DNA of 64,000 nt, from assembly GCF_000227765.1 (NCBI RefSeq), contig NZ_JH165159.1, forward strand, positions 161,585-225,584. Reading direction: 5' to 3'. Below are positions 51,593 through 60,289 of the stretch, one piece after another. Position 1 is the first letter of the stretch, and every line of letters begins with the position of its first letter. A program made the position numbers and the translations under genes. Under the pieces are notes generated by a model, which did not search any database, was not told where the DNA came from, and was given only the letters and a program-made list of their open reading frames with translations. This stretch comes from Neisseria wadsworthii 9715 (GTDB lineage Bacteria; Pseudomonadota; Gammaproteobacteria; Burkholderiales; Neisseriaceae).

Positions 51593-52561
51593 TTATTTGG
51601 CAACCGTTTTATTGCCTTCCACAATTTTCAGGCCGGTGGAAACCAAGCCGGCTATGTCGGCCACGTTGGCAGGCATAATCAGCGTGTTGTTTTCTTTGGC
51701 CAGTTTGCCGAAGGCTTCTACATATTGCTCGGCCACTTTCAGATTCACGGCTTCGTTGCCGCCCGGAGTTTGCAGGGCATCGGCGATTTTGCGGATGGCG
51801 TCGGCATTGGCTTCGGCCACCAAGCGCAAGGCTTCGGCTTCGCCTTGTGCGCGGTTGATGCGGGCGATTTTGTCGCCGTTCGATTCGTTGATGGCGGCCT
51901 GCATTTCGCCTTCCGACTGCTGGATTTCCGCTTCGCGCTGGCCGCTGGCGAGGTTGATTTGTTCGATTTTTCGGCCTTCTGATTCGGCGATACGGGCGCG
52001 TTTTTCGCGTTCGGCGGTGATTTGCGCCTGCATTGAGCGCAAGATTTCTTGCGGCGGCACCAAGTCTTTGATTTCGTAACGCAATACTTTCACGCCCCAC
52101 GATACGGCGGCTTCGTCCAGCGCGGCCACGACGATGCTGTTGATTTCGTCGCGCTCTTCAAAGGTTCGGTCTAATTCCATACGGCCGATAACCGAGCGCA
52201 GCGTGGTTTGGGCAAGCTGGGTGATGGCCATGATGTAGTTGCTGGAGCCGTATGAGGCGAGTTTCGGGTCGGTTACTTGGAAGTAGATGATGCCGTCGAC
52301 GGTAAGCTGGGTGTTGTCGCGCGTGATGCAGACTTGGCTCGGCACATCCAGCGGGATTTCTTTCAGCGTGTGCTTGTAGGCCACGCGGTCGATAAAGGGA
52401 ATCAGGATGCTGAGGCCGGGATTCAACACTTTGTGAAAGCGGCCCAAACGTTCCACCACGTAAGCTTCTTGCTGCGGCACCACGGTAAATGCTTTGAAGC
52501 CGAATACGATCACGGCGATAAGCAGCAGAATGGGGAAACCGATGAAGAAATCAAAGTCCAT
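51593..52561 (-). CDS. qmcA: SPFH/band 7 family membrane protein (QmcA-like)
   Basis: The 322-residue protein has one N-terminal membrane helix, then an SPFH domain (VPQQEAYVVERLGRFHKVLNPGLSILIPFIDRVAYKHTLKEIPLDVPSQ) and a long Glu/Arg/Ala-rich coiled coil (EREKRARIAESEGRKIEQ... onwards). Stomatin-like proteins of this kind organise membrane microdomains and regulate proteases. It follows the nfeD-like gene after 13 bases, the conserved partner, so they form an operon. Confidence 0.93.
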   Translation of the reverse strand: MDFDFFIGFPILLLIAVIVFGFKAFTVVPQQEAYVVERLGRFHKVLNPGLSILIPFIDRVAYKHTLKEIPLDVPSQVCITRDNTQLTVDGIIYFQVTDPKLASYGSSNYIMAITQLAQTTLRSVIGRMELDRTFEERDEINSIVVAALDEAAVSWGVKVLRYEIKDLVPPQEILRSMQAQITAEREKRARIAESEGRKIEQINLASGQREAEIQQSEGEMQAAINESNGDKIARINRAQGEAEALRLVAEANADAIRKIADALQTPGGNEAVNLKVAEQYVEAFGKLAKENNTLIMPANVADIAGLVSTGLKIVEGNKTVAK

Positions 52562-52574
52562 AAGGGCTCCTTTT

Positions 52575-52994
52575 TTAGTGCAGATGGATAATCAGGAGGT
52601 TGCCGTTTTTGCCGGTAATCACGGCAGAATGCGGTGCGGCGGATGATCCGGACACGTTTTCCGCCTGTGCCTGCCAGACGGTGCCGCGGTAATGCACTTC
52701 GTACAGCCCGCCGCCCAAGTGGCGCATGATGTGGACGCTTTGCCCGATGTCTAAATCGTTGCGGGCGGTTTCTTCATGGGCGGAGCGGCGGTGGCGGGCA
52801 ATCCAGCCGTGCGTCCACCAAATTCCCACGGCAGACAGCACGGCGGCGGTGAGAATGCCGGCAGTCAGGTTGCCAAACAGCCAAACCGCGATGCCTGCGC
52901 CAAACAGGGCGGCGCTTACTACCATCAGGTAAATCGTGCCGATAAACAATTCAAGAATCAGCACCAATGCAGCGGCGATAAACCAATAAACCAT
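52575..52994 (-). CDS. NfeD-like membrane protein
   Basis: The 139-residue protein has three or four membrane helices and a C-terminal OB-fold of the NfeD1b type (DLDIGQSVHIMRHLGGGLYEVHYRGTVWQAQA). GGAGGA lies eight bases before the chosen ATG (MVYWFIAAALV); a GTG five codons earlier overlaps that site. It is paired with the SPFH gene as usual. Confidence 0.92.
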   Translation of the reverse strand: MVYWFIAAALVLILELFIGTIYLMVVSAALFGAGIAVWLFGNLTAGILTAAVLSAVGIWWTHGWIARHRRSAHEETARNDLDIGQSVHIMRHLGGGLYEVHYRGTVWQAQAENVSGSSAAPHSAVITGKNGNLLIIHLH

Positions 52995-53014
52995 GAGCAT
53001 TTCCTCCACAGTTT

Positions 53015-53026
53015 TTCAGACAGGCA
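53015..53026 (-). repeat. Single DUS upstream of the NfeD-like gene
   Basis: A complete reverse DUS lies between prfB and the NfeD-like gene. Confidence 0.9.
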
Positions 53027-53062
53027 TGTTTGGTTTGAGTTTCAATTTTCAGCCGAACCCCG

Positions 53063-54166
53063 TCACACGCCTTGTTTCAGACTGGCCTCGATGAAGCCGT
53101 CCAAATCGCCGTCCATCACGGCTTTGATGTTGCCCACTTCGTGGCCGGTGCGTAAGTCTTTGATGCGTGAGGAGTCAAATACATAAGAGCGGATTTGGTG
53201 GCCCCAGCCCACGTCGGACTTGCTCTCTTCCAGCGATTGTTTTTCTTCGTTGCGCTTGCGCATTTCCAGCTCGAACAATTTGGATTTCAGCATATCCATT
53301 GCGGCGGCTTTGTTGGCGTGTTGCGAACGGTCGTTTTGGCATTGCACCACGATGCCGGTCGGCTCGTGGGTGATGCGCACGGCTGAATCGGTTTTGTTGA
53401 TGTGTTGGCCGCCCGCGCCTGATGCGCGGTAGGTGTCGATGCGCAAATCGGACGGGTTGATTTCGATTTCGATGCTGTCGTCCACTTCGGGATACACGAA
53501 TACGGAGGCAAACGAGGTGTGGCGCTTATTGTTGGAATCGAAAGGCGAATAGCGCACAAGGCGGTGGATGCCGGTTTCGGTGCGCAACAGGCCGTAGGCA
53601 TATTCGCCTTCGAGTTTGATGGTGGCGCGGTTGATGCCGGCGATTTCGCCTTCGTCTTCTTCCAAAATTTCCAGCTTGAAGCCTTTGCGCTCGCCGTAGC
53701 GGCTGTACATGCGCAAAAGCATGCCAGCCCAGTCTTCCGCTTCCGTGCCGCCCGCGCCGGCGGTGATGTCGATAAAGCAGTTGTTGGCGTCTGCCGGCTG
53801 GTTAAACATGCGCTTAAACTCAAGCTCGGCCATTTGGGCTTCCAGCGCAGCCACGTCTTCCTGCACGGCGGCAAAGCCGGCTTCGTCGTTTTCCTCCACC
53901 GCCATTTCAATCAGCATGCGGTTGTCTTCGATGCCGCTGCCGATGGAATCCAGCGTGAGTACGATGCCTTCGAGGATTTTGCGTTCCTTGCCGATTTCTT
54001 GCGCTTTTTTCGGGTCGTTCCACAAATCGGGGTCTTCGGAAAGGCCGATGACTTCTTCCAGGCGGTCTTTTTTGCCTTGGTAATCCAGGTAAACGCGGAT
54101 ATCGGCGCTGCGCTGTTCGAGATCGTCTAAGGTGTTGTTGAGCTGGTTGATGATTTCGGCTTCCAT
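53063..54166 (-). CDS. prfB: Peptide chain release factor 2, without programmed frameshift
   Basis: RF2 ends translation at UGA and UAA. The 367-residue protein is read in a single frame. The codon-recognition SPF is at residues 207-209 and the peptidyl-hydrolase GGQ at 252-254 ([13 protein letters not shown]). In most bacteria a UGA at about codon 26 requires a +1 shift and gives autoregulation. Here the equivalent stretch ([10 protein letters not shown], residues 24-33) is continuous, with no CTTTGA, so that control is absent. Confidence 0.96.
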   Translation of the reverse strand: MEAEIINQLNNTLDDLEQRSADIRVYLDYQGKKDRLEEVIGLSEDPDLWNDPKKAQEIGKERKILEGIVLTLDSIGSGIEDNRMLIEMAVEENDEAGFAAVQEDVAALEAQMAELEFKRMFNQPADANNCFIDITAGAGGTEAEDWAGMLLRMYSRYGERKGFKLEILEEDEGEIAGINRATIKLEGEYAYGLLRTETGIHRLVRYSPFDSNNKRHTSFASVFVYPEVDDSIEIEINPSDLRIDTYRASGAGGQHINKTDSAVRITHEPTGIVVQCQNDRSQHANKAAAMDMLKSKLFELEMRKRNEEKQSLEESKSDVGWGHQIRSYVFDSSRIKDLRTGHEVGNIKAVMDGDLDGFIEASLKQGV

Positions 54167-54244
54167 GATGTTCTTTTCGTTAAAAAATTCAGGCGGGTAT
54201 TGTACTGGATTTCAGGGGCTTTGTCTGTGCGGCGGGTAAAGAGA

Positions 54245-54287
54245 ATGCCTGTCTGAAAGCCGTACTGGAAACTTTCAGACAGGCATC
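54245..54287 (-). terminator. Inverted DUS pair after the patatin gene
   Basis: DUS copies at 54246-54257 and 54274-54285 form a hairpin downstream of the patatin-like gene and upstream of prfB. Confidence 0.73.
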
Positions 54288-54313
54288 TTTAGAGTTGTTG
54301 CCGGCGGCGGTGG

Positions 54314-55207
54314 TTAATAGCGGTAGGCCGCCAGCTTTTTCTTGATTTCCGGCAGCGCGGCCAGTGCGGCTTGTTCGCCCAGTTTGATGGCTTGGGCTTT
54401 TTGGTCGAAGCCGCCTACCGAACCGAGCTTTTGCACTTGCGGCTTGATGACTACGTTGGCTTGGCGCAGTTGGTATTCCAGCGCGGGGGTGCTCATGATG
54501 TTGAGGCTTTGGTCGAGGTAGTCGAAAAAGCCGGAGCCGTTTTCGAGTTTGGCCGGTTTGGCGGAAATATCCACCGCAATCACAAAGTTGGCCCCTTGCT
54601 CTCTGGCGGCGGTAACAGGCACGGGGGCGGAGAGGCCGCCGTCGACATATTGGCGTTTGTCGATTTCGGTAGGCAGGAAAATATTGGGGATGCTGGCGGA
54701 GGCGCGCACGGCCTGGCCGGTGTTGCCGGTGTTGAAGGCTACGCTTTTGCCCGAGTTGAAGTCGGTGGCGATGGCGGCGAATTTAACCGGTAGGTTTTGC
54801 AGAGGGCGGTTGCCGACTTTGCGGTTGATGTAGTTTTGCAGCTTTTCGCCTTTGATGACGCCGCGGGTCGACAGGGTGAGGTCAACCAAATCGGCTTGGC
54901 TGAGGATTTCGGCTTCCAATTCGAGGCGGTCGGGCGACATGCCTGAGGCATAGAGGCTGCCGACAATGGCACCGGCGCTGGTGCCGGTTACGACGTTTAC
55001 GGGGATGTTGTGCTGTTTCAATACTTTAATCACGCCGATGTGGGCAAAGCCTTTGGCTGCACCGCCGCCGAGTGCGAGGCCGATGATGGCTTTGGGCTTG
55101 GCTGTCGGTTGGGGGGCGGGCGGGGTTTTGCGGCCGATTTGGCAGCCGCTGAGGATGAGGGCGCCGAGGGAGAGGAATAAGACACGGCGGTTAAATTTTA
55201 AATGCAT
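54314..55207 (-). CDS. Patatin-like phospholipase lipoprotein
   Basis: The 297-residue protein has a lipoprotein signal (LILSGC, Cys about residue 22). The patatin fold follows: oxyanion-hole GGGAAKGFAHIGV, the catalytic Ser in GTSAG and the catalytic Asp in YVDGGLSAPVP. It resembles the RssA/YchK family but is lipidated. It probably hydrolyses membrane lipids from the periplasm or outer membrane. Confidence 0.9.
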   Translation of the reverse strand: MHLKFNRRVLFLSLGALILSGCQIGRKTPPAPQPTAKPKAIIGLALGGGAAKGFAHIGVIKVLKQHNIPVNVVTGTSAGAIVGSLYASGMSPDRLELEAEILSQADLVDLTLSTRGVIKGEKLQNYINRKVGNRPLQNLPVKFAAIATDFNSGKSVAFNTGNTGQAVRASASIPNIFLPTEIDKRQYVDGGLSAPVPVTAAREQGANFVIAVDISAKPAKLENGSGFFDYLDQSLNIMSTPALEYQLRQANVVIKPQVQKLGSVGGFDQKAQAIKLGEQAALAALPEIKKKLAAYRY

Positions 55208-55315
55208 ATTTTGAATTCCTGTGTCGGTGTGTTTGGGGGAAGTGCGCCTGCGGCTGCTTGGCCGGGATGGCGGTGGGTACAGGCTTGTTCAGGCAGGCAT
55301 TATAAGGTGTGCCGA

Positions 55316-55414
55316 TGCCTGTCTGAAAGCGGGTTTATGGTCAAATCATTTTAAGATAATGTAAGAGCAAAGAGCGGTTTCAGACAGGCATGGTTGGGCG
55401 GGTGCCTGTCTGAA
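55316..55414. repeat. Three DUS copies between bioC and the patatin gene
   Basis: Copies at 55316-55327 (plus), 55379-55390 (minus) and 55403-55414 (plus). The last two are tail-to-tail. The gap holds no supportable gene. Confidence 0.8.
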
Positions 55415-55424
55415 AAGCCGGCCT

Positions 55425-56219
55425 TTAAGCTTTGCCGGGCATTGTGGGGTAAAACTGCACGGGGCTGGCGCCTTCGGGCAGCACGGTTTTTTTCACGGCG
55501 TGGCCGTACACGGTTTCGAGCGTGATGCTGAAACGGCCTGCGGCGATTTGCTGCTCAACCAAGGTGCGGGCGGCGGCTTCGTCGCTGAAGGTGAGCGACG
55601 TCCAAATGCCCAGCGTGTCCATATCCTGCCAGAAGGTTTGGGCGCTGGTGTAGGAAAGTTCGAGCTTGGCGGTATCGGTAACGGGGTCGTAAAAACCGGA
55701 TTCGAGCAGCATGTCGCCCAAGTCGTGCATGTCAAACAGCATGGGCGCTTCCACGCTGATGCCGGCCTGTTTCAGACAGGCATTGAGGCTTTGCAGGCTG
55801 TCGATGCCGAAGTGGGTGAAAAAGAGCAGGCCGTCGCGCTTGAGGGCGTGCGCCCAGTTTTTCAGCACGGGCAGAGGCTCGGAAGCGGTAATCAGGCTGA
55901 GGTTGGCAAACAGCATATCGGCGGCGGCTTCGGGCAGAGGCTCGGTGAGGCTTTGGAAATGCTGGGGCACGCTTTTGCCTGCAAGCTTGGCGAAAAAGCC
56001 GGTTTTGCGTGCGGCGGCGGCTTCGTCTAAAAACGCTTGGCGCGGGTCGTATTCGCTGAAGGCGGCTTTGGGATAACGCGCGGCAAGCAGCTTGCGGGTT
56101 TCGTCGTGGTCGGCGCCGACGAGCAGGATGTGTTGCGGCGCAGTACGCACCAGTTGCAGGCGCTCGTCGGTGTTTTGGGCGAGGTGGCGGTGTATCAGCC
56201 AGCGGTCGTTCGGGTTCAT
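55425..56219 (-). CDS. bioC: BioC-like malonyl-ACP O-methyltransferase
   Basis: BioC starts biotin synthesis by methylating malonyl-ACP. The 264-residue SAM-dependent enzyme has the motif I equivalent ILLVGADHDETRKLL, DMLFANLSLITASEPLPVL, and GLLFFTHFGIDSLQSL. The motif I glycines are poor, as in other Neisseria BioC proteins, so the enzyme assignment rests also on position next to bioH. A DUS at 55771-55782 is read in frame as NACLK. Confidence 0.8.
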   Translation of the reverse strand: MNPNDRWLIHRHLAQNTDERLQLVRTAPQHILLVGADHDETRKLLAARYPKAAFSEYDPRQAFLDEAAAARKTGFFAKLAGKSVPQHFQSLTEPLPEAAADMLFANLSLITASEPLPVLKNWAHALKRDGLLFFTHFGIDSLQSLNACLKQAGISVEAPMLFDMHDLGDMLLESGFYDPVTDTAKLELSYTSAQTFWQDMDTLGIWTSLTFSDEAAARTLVEQQIAAGRFSITLETVYGHAVKKTVLPEGASPVQFYPTMPGKA

Positions 56220-56230
56220 GGTGGGTTTTT

Positions 56231-56983
56231 TCAGACAGGCAATTGTTGTTCTGCAAAGGTTTTGAGCAATCGGGCGAATTCGTCGGCGTGGCTCAGAAAC
56301 GGCGCGTGTGCGGCTTTTTCCAGTGTGTGCATTCGGGCGTTGGGCAGGTGGCGCTCGAGGTAGCTGCCCATGCGCGGCGGTGTGATGGTGTCTTTGCCGC
56401 CGTAAATCAGACAGGCCGGTTGCTTCAGCTCGGGTAGCAAGGTGCGGGCGTCGGCTTCGGCCAGCGCGTCGAGCGCGCTTTGCAGGGCGGCGGGCGCGCC
56501 GTGTTTAACGATGTCGGGCAACACTTTTTCCAGAATGCTGTGTTGGTCTTTCGCGTATAAGAATTGCAACTGGAGAAATTGTTTCATATATTTATGGTAG
56601 TCTTGCTGAAACAATTCAATCATTTTGGCTAAAGCGGGGTTGTCTAAGCCTTCGGGATAATCGGGCCCTGCGCGGAATTTGGCGAAGCTGGCGGTCAGGC
56701 AGAGCGCGCGCACTTTTTCAGGATGGCGGTGGGCGATGTGTAGCGACACCAGCCCGCCGAGCGACCAGCCGAGCAGGCAGGCGGGTTCGGTGATGTGTTC
56801 GGCCAGCGCGTCGGCGGCGGCAATCACGTCGAAGCTGCCTGCAAGCGGCGCTTGGCCGTGGCCGGGCAAATCCAGCGCCTGAATCTGCCAGCTTTCGGGC
56901 AGGCGCGGAATCAAATCGTCGAACACATGGCGGTTGGCCGCCCAGCCGTGGATTAAAACGAGATTATTTACGGGGGATGTCAT
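56231..56983 (-). CDS. bioH: Pimeloyl-ACP methyl ester carboxylesterase BioH
   Basis: BioH removes the methyl group to end pimeloyl assembly for biotin. The 250-residue alpha/beta hydrolase has VLIHGWAANRHVFDDLIP, the nucleophile in GWSLGGLVSLH, the Asp in GGKDTITPPR and the His in KAAHAPFLSH. The ATG giving MTSPVNN overlaps the ATG of divergent comF; bioH next to a ComF/GntX gene is conserved in proteobacteria. bioC follows after 11 bases. A DUS writes its end (LPV and stop). Confidence 0.92.
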   Translation of the reverse strand: MTSPVNNLVLIHGWAANRHVFDDLIPRLPESWQIQALDLPGHGQAPLAGSFDVIAAADALAEHITEPACLLGWSLGGLVSLHIAHRHPEKVRALCLTASFAKFRAGPDYPEGLDNPALAKMIELFQQDYHKYMKQFLQLQFLYAKDQHSILEKVLPDIVKHGAPAALQSALDALAEADARTLLPELKQPACLIYGGKDTITPPRMGSYLERHLPNARMHTLEKAAHAPFLSHADEFARLLKTFAEQQLPV

Positions 56984-57689
56984 GGGTTTTCTTTCTTTCA
57001 GGCTGCCGCAATCGGAAGCCTGCTTATTATGCCACGATTCGGGCGCGGGTAAGGGCTTGTGCGATGCCTGTATGAAAGACTTGCGCGTGTCGGCTTCGGA
57101 TGCGGCCAACGTGTGCCCACGTTGCGGCGGCACCAGCGAGGGCGCGGCGGTGTGCGGGCAATGCCAGAAAGAGCCGCCGCCGTTTGAGCGCTTGTGGGCT
57201 TCGGTGGAATATGCACCGCCGGTGAGCGGTATTCTGCACCGCTTCAAACACCGCCGCGACCGCTCGTTGGCGGCGCCGTTGGTGTCGCTGATGGCGTCAT
57301 TGCCGCCGCCGTGGCTGGATGATGTGCGCATAGATGCCGTGCTGGCCATGCCATTGAGCCGCGAGCGGCGGCTGTTTCGCGGGTTTAACCAGTGCGACGA
57401 ATTGGCCGAAGCGCTGGCAAAGCTTTACGGCTGGCAGGTGTTGCCGCACAATTCGGTTTTCAGACAGGCATCCGCGCCCCAGAGCACCCTGCCTTTTGAG
57501 GCGCGTAAGAAAAACGTGCGCGGCGCTTTTCGGGTTGATGCCTGTGTTAAAGAACGTAACGTGTTGTTAATCGACGATGTTTTGACCAGCGGCGAGACTT
57601 TGCGCGAATGCGCCCGAATGCTGCGCCGCTCGGGCAGCAGCAGCGTTTTTTGCTGGACGCTGGCAATATCCAAATTGAAAATTTTTTGA
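56982..57689 (+). CDS. comF: ComF family competence protein
   Basis: ComF family proteins (ComFC, GntX) act in DNA uptake, at the cytoplasmic side. The 235-residue protein has an N-terminal zinc ribbon (CLLCHDSGAGKGLCDAC and CPRCGG...CGQC) and a phosphoribosyltransferase-like domain with the PRPP-loop NVLLIDDVLTSGETLREC. GGGGGA precedes the ATG. A DUS at 57459-57470 encodes FRQAS. The gene diverges from bioH with overlapping starts. Confidence 0.9.
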   Translation: MGFLSFRLPQSEACLLCHDSGAGKGLCDACMKDLRVSASDAANVCPRCGGTSEGAAVCGQCQKEPPPFERLWASVEYAPPVSGILHRFKHRRDRSLAAPLVSLMASLPPPWLDDVRIDAVLAMPLSRERRLFRGFNQCDELAEALAKLYGWQVLPHNSVFRQASAPQSTLPFEARKKNVRGAFRVDACVKERNVLLIDDVLTSGETLRECARMLRRSGSSSVFCWTLAISKLKIF

Positions 57690-57715
57690 TGAACTAAGCA
57701 CTTATCTAGTATAGT
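57686..57715 (+). promoter_or_regulatory. Predicted promoter of trmL
   Basis: TTGATG (57686-57691) and TATAGT (57710-57715) are 18 bases apart, overlapping the comF stop and lying 25 bases before the trmL ATG. Confidence 0.5.
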
Positions 57716-57739
57716 GCGCCCTTGGATTTTGGAATCTTC

Positions 57740-58204
57740 ATGTTTACCGTAGTTTTATACCAACCCGAAATTCCGCCGAACACAGGCAATATCATCCGAT
57801 TGTGTGCCAACACTGGAATGGATCTGCATTTGGTCAAGCCGCTGGGTTTTCCGCTGGATTCGGCCAAAATGAAGCGGGCGGGTTTGGATTATCACGAGTT
57901 TGCTTCGCTTACGGTGCACGAAGATTTCGATGCCTGTCTGAAAGCTTTGGCAGGGCGGCGCATTTTCGCGCTCACCACCAAAGGCTCCAGCCGTTACGAC
58001 CAAGCCGCATTCGCCCCGGGCGATGTATTTTTGTTTGGCCCGGAAACGCGCGGCCTGCCTGCCGAAATTTTGGATGCCCTGCCTGCCGGGCAGAAACTGC
58101 GCCTGCCTATGCAGCCGCAAAGCCGCAGCATGAATCTTTCCAACACCGTGGCGGTGATGGTTTATGAAGCATGGCGGCAAAACGGTTTCGGCGGGCAGGT
58201 TTAG
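57740..58204 (+). CDS. trmL: tRNA (cytidine(34)-2'-O)-methyltransferase TrmL
   Basis: TrmL methylates the wobble base of tRNA-Leu isoacceptors. The 154-residue SPOUT protein has LYQPEIPPNTGNIIRLCANTG at the N-terminus, LFGPETRGLPAEILDAL in the middle and the knot-forming LPMQPQSRSMNLSNTVAVMVYEA at the C-terminus. The ATG is preferred to an upstream TTG. A DUS at 57931-57942 is read in frame as DACLK. Confidence 0.94.
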   Translation: MFTVVLYQPEIPPNTGNIIRLCANTGMDLHLVKPLGFPLDSAKMKRAGLDYHEFASLTVHEDFDACLKALAGRRIFALTTKGSSRYDQAAFAPGDVFLFGPETRGLPAEILDALPAGQKLRLPMQPQSRSMNLSNTVAVMVYEAWRQNGFGGQV

Positions 58205-58299
58205 TTCGTTTTATCATTTCATCATTAGTTTTAAATCAACCGTACAAGAATTAGAACAAAATCGGTTTGCGTTATCGACTCAAAGAATAGGAACCTGTT

Positions 58300-59016
58300 T
58301 TGACTAAAGCCACAAAAACCCTGTCTATCGGCGCTTTGGGCGCCGCTCTTGCGCTCATTAGCGCCTCGTCTTTCGGTAAAGACCGTTTGGTGTCCGAAAA
58401 CCAAGTTCGCCCCGAACCGCTGATTAAAGCGGCCAATATGAGCTACAAAGTGCGCGGGATGCGCTACACACCCGTTAAACAGATTAAAACTTTCAGTCAA
58501 ACAGGCAAGGCCTCATGGTACGGCCCCGGCTTCCACGGTAAGAAAACCGCCAGCGGCGAACGCTTCGATATGCATGCTTACACCGCCGCACACAAAACCC
58601 TCCCCATTCCCAGCTACGCCAAAGTAACCAATCTTTCCAACGGCAAAAGCGTGATTGTGCGCATCAACGACCGCGGTCCGTTCCACGGCAGCCGGGTGAT
58701 TGATTTGTCTAAAGGCGCGGCTCAGAAAATCGGCTTTTCCGGCGTAGCCAATGTGCGCGTGGAGCAAATTGTGCCCGGCCAAATCGCGGCTGCCCAACCT
58801 GAGCAAATTTATGTTACGCTGGCGGCGTTTAACAGCGAATCTGCGGCGCGAGATTACGCAGGCCGCACCAATAGCCGCCTGCAGGGCGCCGCTTCCGCCC
58901 ACCGCGCGCTTACCGAGCGTAAAGACGGCCAATATATCGTGAAACTCGGCCCGTTTGCCAAACCGGAGCAGGCTGACAATGTCCGTCAAATGGCCATGGC
59001 TCAGAATTCGATTTAA
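58300..59016 (+). CDS. rlpA: RlpA-like septal ring lytic transglycosylase
   Basis: RlpA cleaves naked glycan at the division septum. The 238-residue protein starts at TTG, with AGGA nine bases upstream; only this start gives a signal peptide ([17 protein letters not shown]), with no lipobox, so it appears periplasmic rather than lipidated. The double-psi beta-barrel is residues 70-155 ([45 protein letters not shown]). A SPOR-like C-terminal domain (residues 168-236) probably targets it to the septum. Confidence 0.92.
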   Translation: MTKATKTLSIGALGAALALISASSFGKDRLVSENQVRPEPLIKAANMSYKVRGMRYTPVKQIKTFSQTGKASWYGPGFHGKKTASGERFDMHAYTAAHKTLPIPSYAKVTNLSNGKSVIVRINDRGPFHGSRVIDLSKGAAQKIGFSGVANVRVEQIVPGQIAAAQPEQIYVTLAAFNSESAARDYAGRTNSRLQGAASAHRALTERKDGQYIVKLGPFAKPEQADNVRQMAMAQNSI

Positions 59017-59051
59017 ACGGCTTCACGCTTTAAATTATTGTATTTTTGTTT

Positions 59052-59087
59052 TTCAGACAGGCATTCCGCAACGAATGCCTGTCTGAA
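59052..59087. repeat. Tail-to-tail DUS pair before ruvA
   Basis: A reverse copy (59052-59063) precedes a forward copy (59076-59087), the opposite layout from most pairs. It can still form a hairpin, using the TGCC ends inward. Confidence 0.8.
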
Positions 59088-59110
59088 ATGCGTTTCAGGA
59101 AAGCTTATTT

Positions 59111-59695
59111 ATGATTGGCAGACTTACGGGAAAATTGGTTGAAAAGCAGCCGCCGCAGGTTGTGATTGATGTGAACGGCGTGGGCTATGAAGTGGATGTG
59201 TCGATGCAGACTTTTTACGCGCTGCCCGCGCTCAATGAAACCGTGCAGCTCTATACCCAGCTTGTGGTACGCGAAGATGCGCATTTGCTGTTTGGTTTTG
59301 TTTCGGCCGCCGAACGCGCTACGTTCCGCCAGCTGGTTAAAGTGAGCGGCATCGGCGCCAAAACCGCTTTGGGTATTTTGTCGGCCATGACTTCGGACGA
59401 GCTGGCGCAGGCCGTGGCGCAGGAAGATGTGAAACGGCTTTCTTCCGCGCCCGGCATCGGCAAAAAAACCGCGGAGCGTATGATTTTGGAGCTGCGCGGC
59501 AAGCTGGTGGCTGATGGTGCGGGCGCAGGCCTGTCTGAAAGCATTCCTGTGGCCGATGAAACCGATGATGTGGTGAACACGCTGTTGGCGTTGGGCTATA
59601 ACGAGCGCGAAGCCAAGGCCGCAGTGAAGGGTATTCCGGCCGGCACAGATGTGAGCGAAGGCGTACGGTTGGCATTGAAGAATTTGTTGAAATAG
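59111..59695 (+). CDS. ruvA: Holliday junction branch migration protein RuvA
   Basis: RuvA binds Holliday junctions and recruits RuvB. The 194-residue protein has the N-terminal OB domain ([31 protein letters not shown]), two helix-hairpin-helix motifs ([14 protein letters not shown] and [20 protein letters not shown]) and the C-terminal RuvB-binding domain ([19 protein letters not shown]). AGGAAAG precedes the ATG. ruvB and ruvC are not adjacent. Confidence 0.97.
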   Translation: MIGRLTGKLVEKQPPQVVIDVNGVGYEVDVSMQTFYALPALNETVQLYTQLVVREDAHLLFGFVSAAERATFRQLVKVSGIGAKTALGILSAMTSDELAQAVAQEDVKRLSSAPGIGKKTAERMILELRGKLVADGAGAGLSESIPVADETDDVVNTLLALGYNEREAKAAVKGIPAGTDVSEGVRLALKNLLK

Positions 59696-59714
59696 CCGGA
59701 TTAAACAAATAAAG

Positions 59715-60239
59715 ATGACTTACATCGAATATGAATCCAAGCATGATCCATTAGATAACCGGCGCCTTGCACGCAGCCGTTTCGCAGCATATTGTCTGCC
59801 GGCTGCTTTGGCGGCGCTGCTGTTGAACAGGTTTGTTCCGTGGTTTCTTGATGTGTTCGGTTCGGTCGGCTCCAATCAAACCCATTTGGGTAAGGCGGGC
59901 GTCGCTTTTGCCTTTTTTTCCTGCGTTTTGATTTATTATCAAAATAAACAATTGGATAAGCGCTGTAATGATGCGGGCAGGGGTTGGACGGTATGCAGGA
60001 GGGTGTATCAGTTGGGTATGGGCTCGGCAGTGCTGTCTGCGGTCATCCCGCTGTTGATGCCGTTTGCGCTGCTGGCTATGCTGGTCCAGTTTGTTTACGG
60101 GTTGGCCTTGCCGGCAAATTCGGAACCCAACTTGAGCGGCTACCCCAACAAACCTGCCGATACGCCGGTGTTGCTTGCAGCGGCTGCCGCCGTATCGATT
60201 TATGTGTTTATACTGCTTGGGTTTCTGTATTATTTGTAA
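59715..60239 (+). CDS. Membrane protein of unknown function
   Basis: The 174-residue protein has about four hydrophobic segments (residues 25-50, 65-80, 108-132 and 150-172). A central LDKRCNDAGRGWTV loosely recalls the RRLHDxGRSGW motif of DUF805, but the resemblance is weak. It begins 19 bases after ruvA, so it may be on that transcript. No function can be given. Confidence 0.7.
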   Translation: MTYIEYESKHDPLDNRRLARSRFAAYCLPAALAALLLNRFVPWFLDVFGSVGSNQTHLGKAGVAFAFFSCVLIYYQNKQLDKRCNDAGRGWTVCRRVYQLGMGSAVLSAVIPLLMPFALLAMLVQFVYGLALPANSEPNLSGYPNKPADTPVLLAAAAAVSIYVFILLGFLYYL

Positions 60240-60251
60240 AGAGATGAATTT

Positions 60252-60263
60252 TTCAGACAGGCA
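60252..60263 (-). repeat. Single DUS upstream of the ABC exporter
   Basis: A complete reverse DUS; a degraded forward partner (GGCCTGTCTTAA) lies at about 60274-60285. Confidence 0.85.
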
Positions 60264-60289
60264 TTTCCCTTACGGCCTGTCTTAAATGG

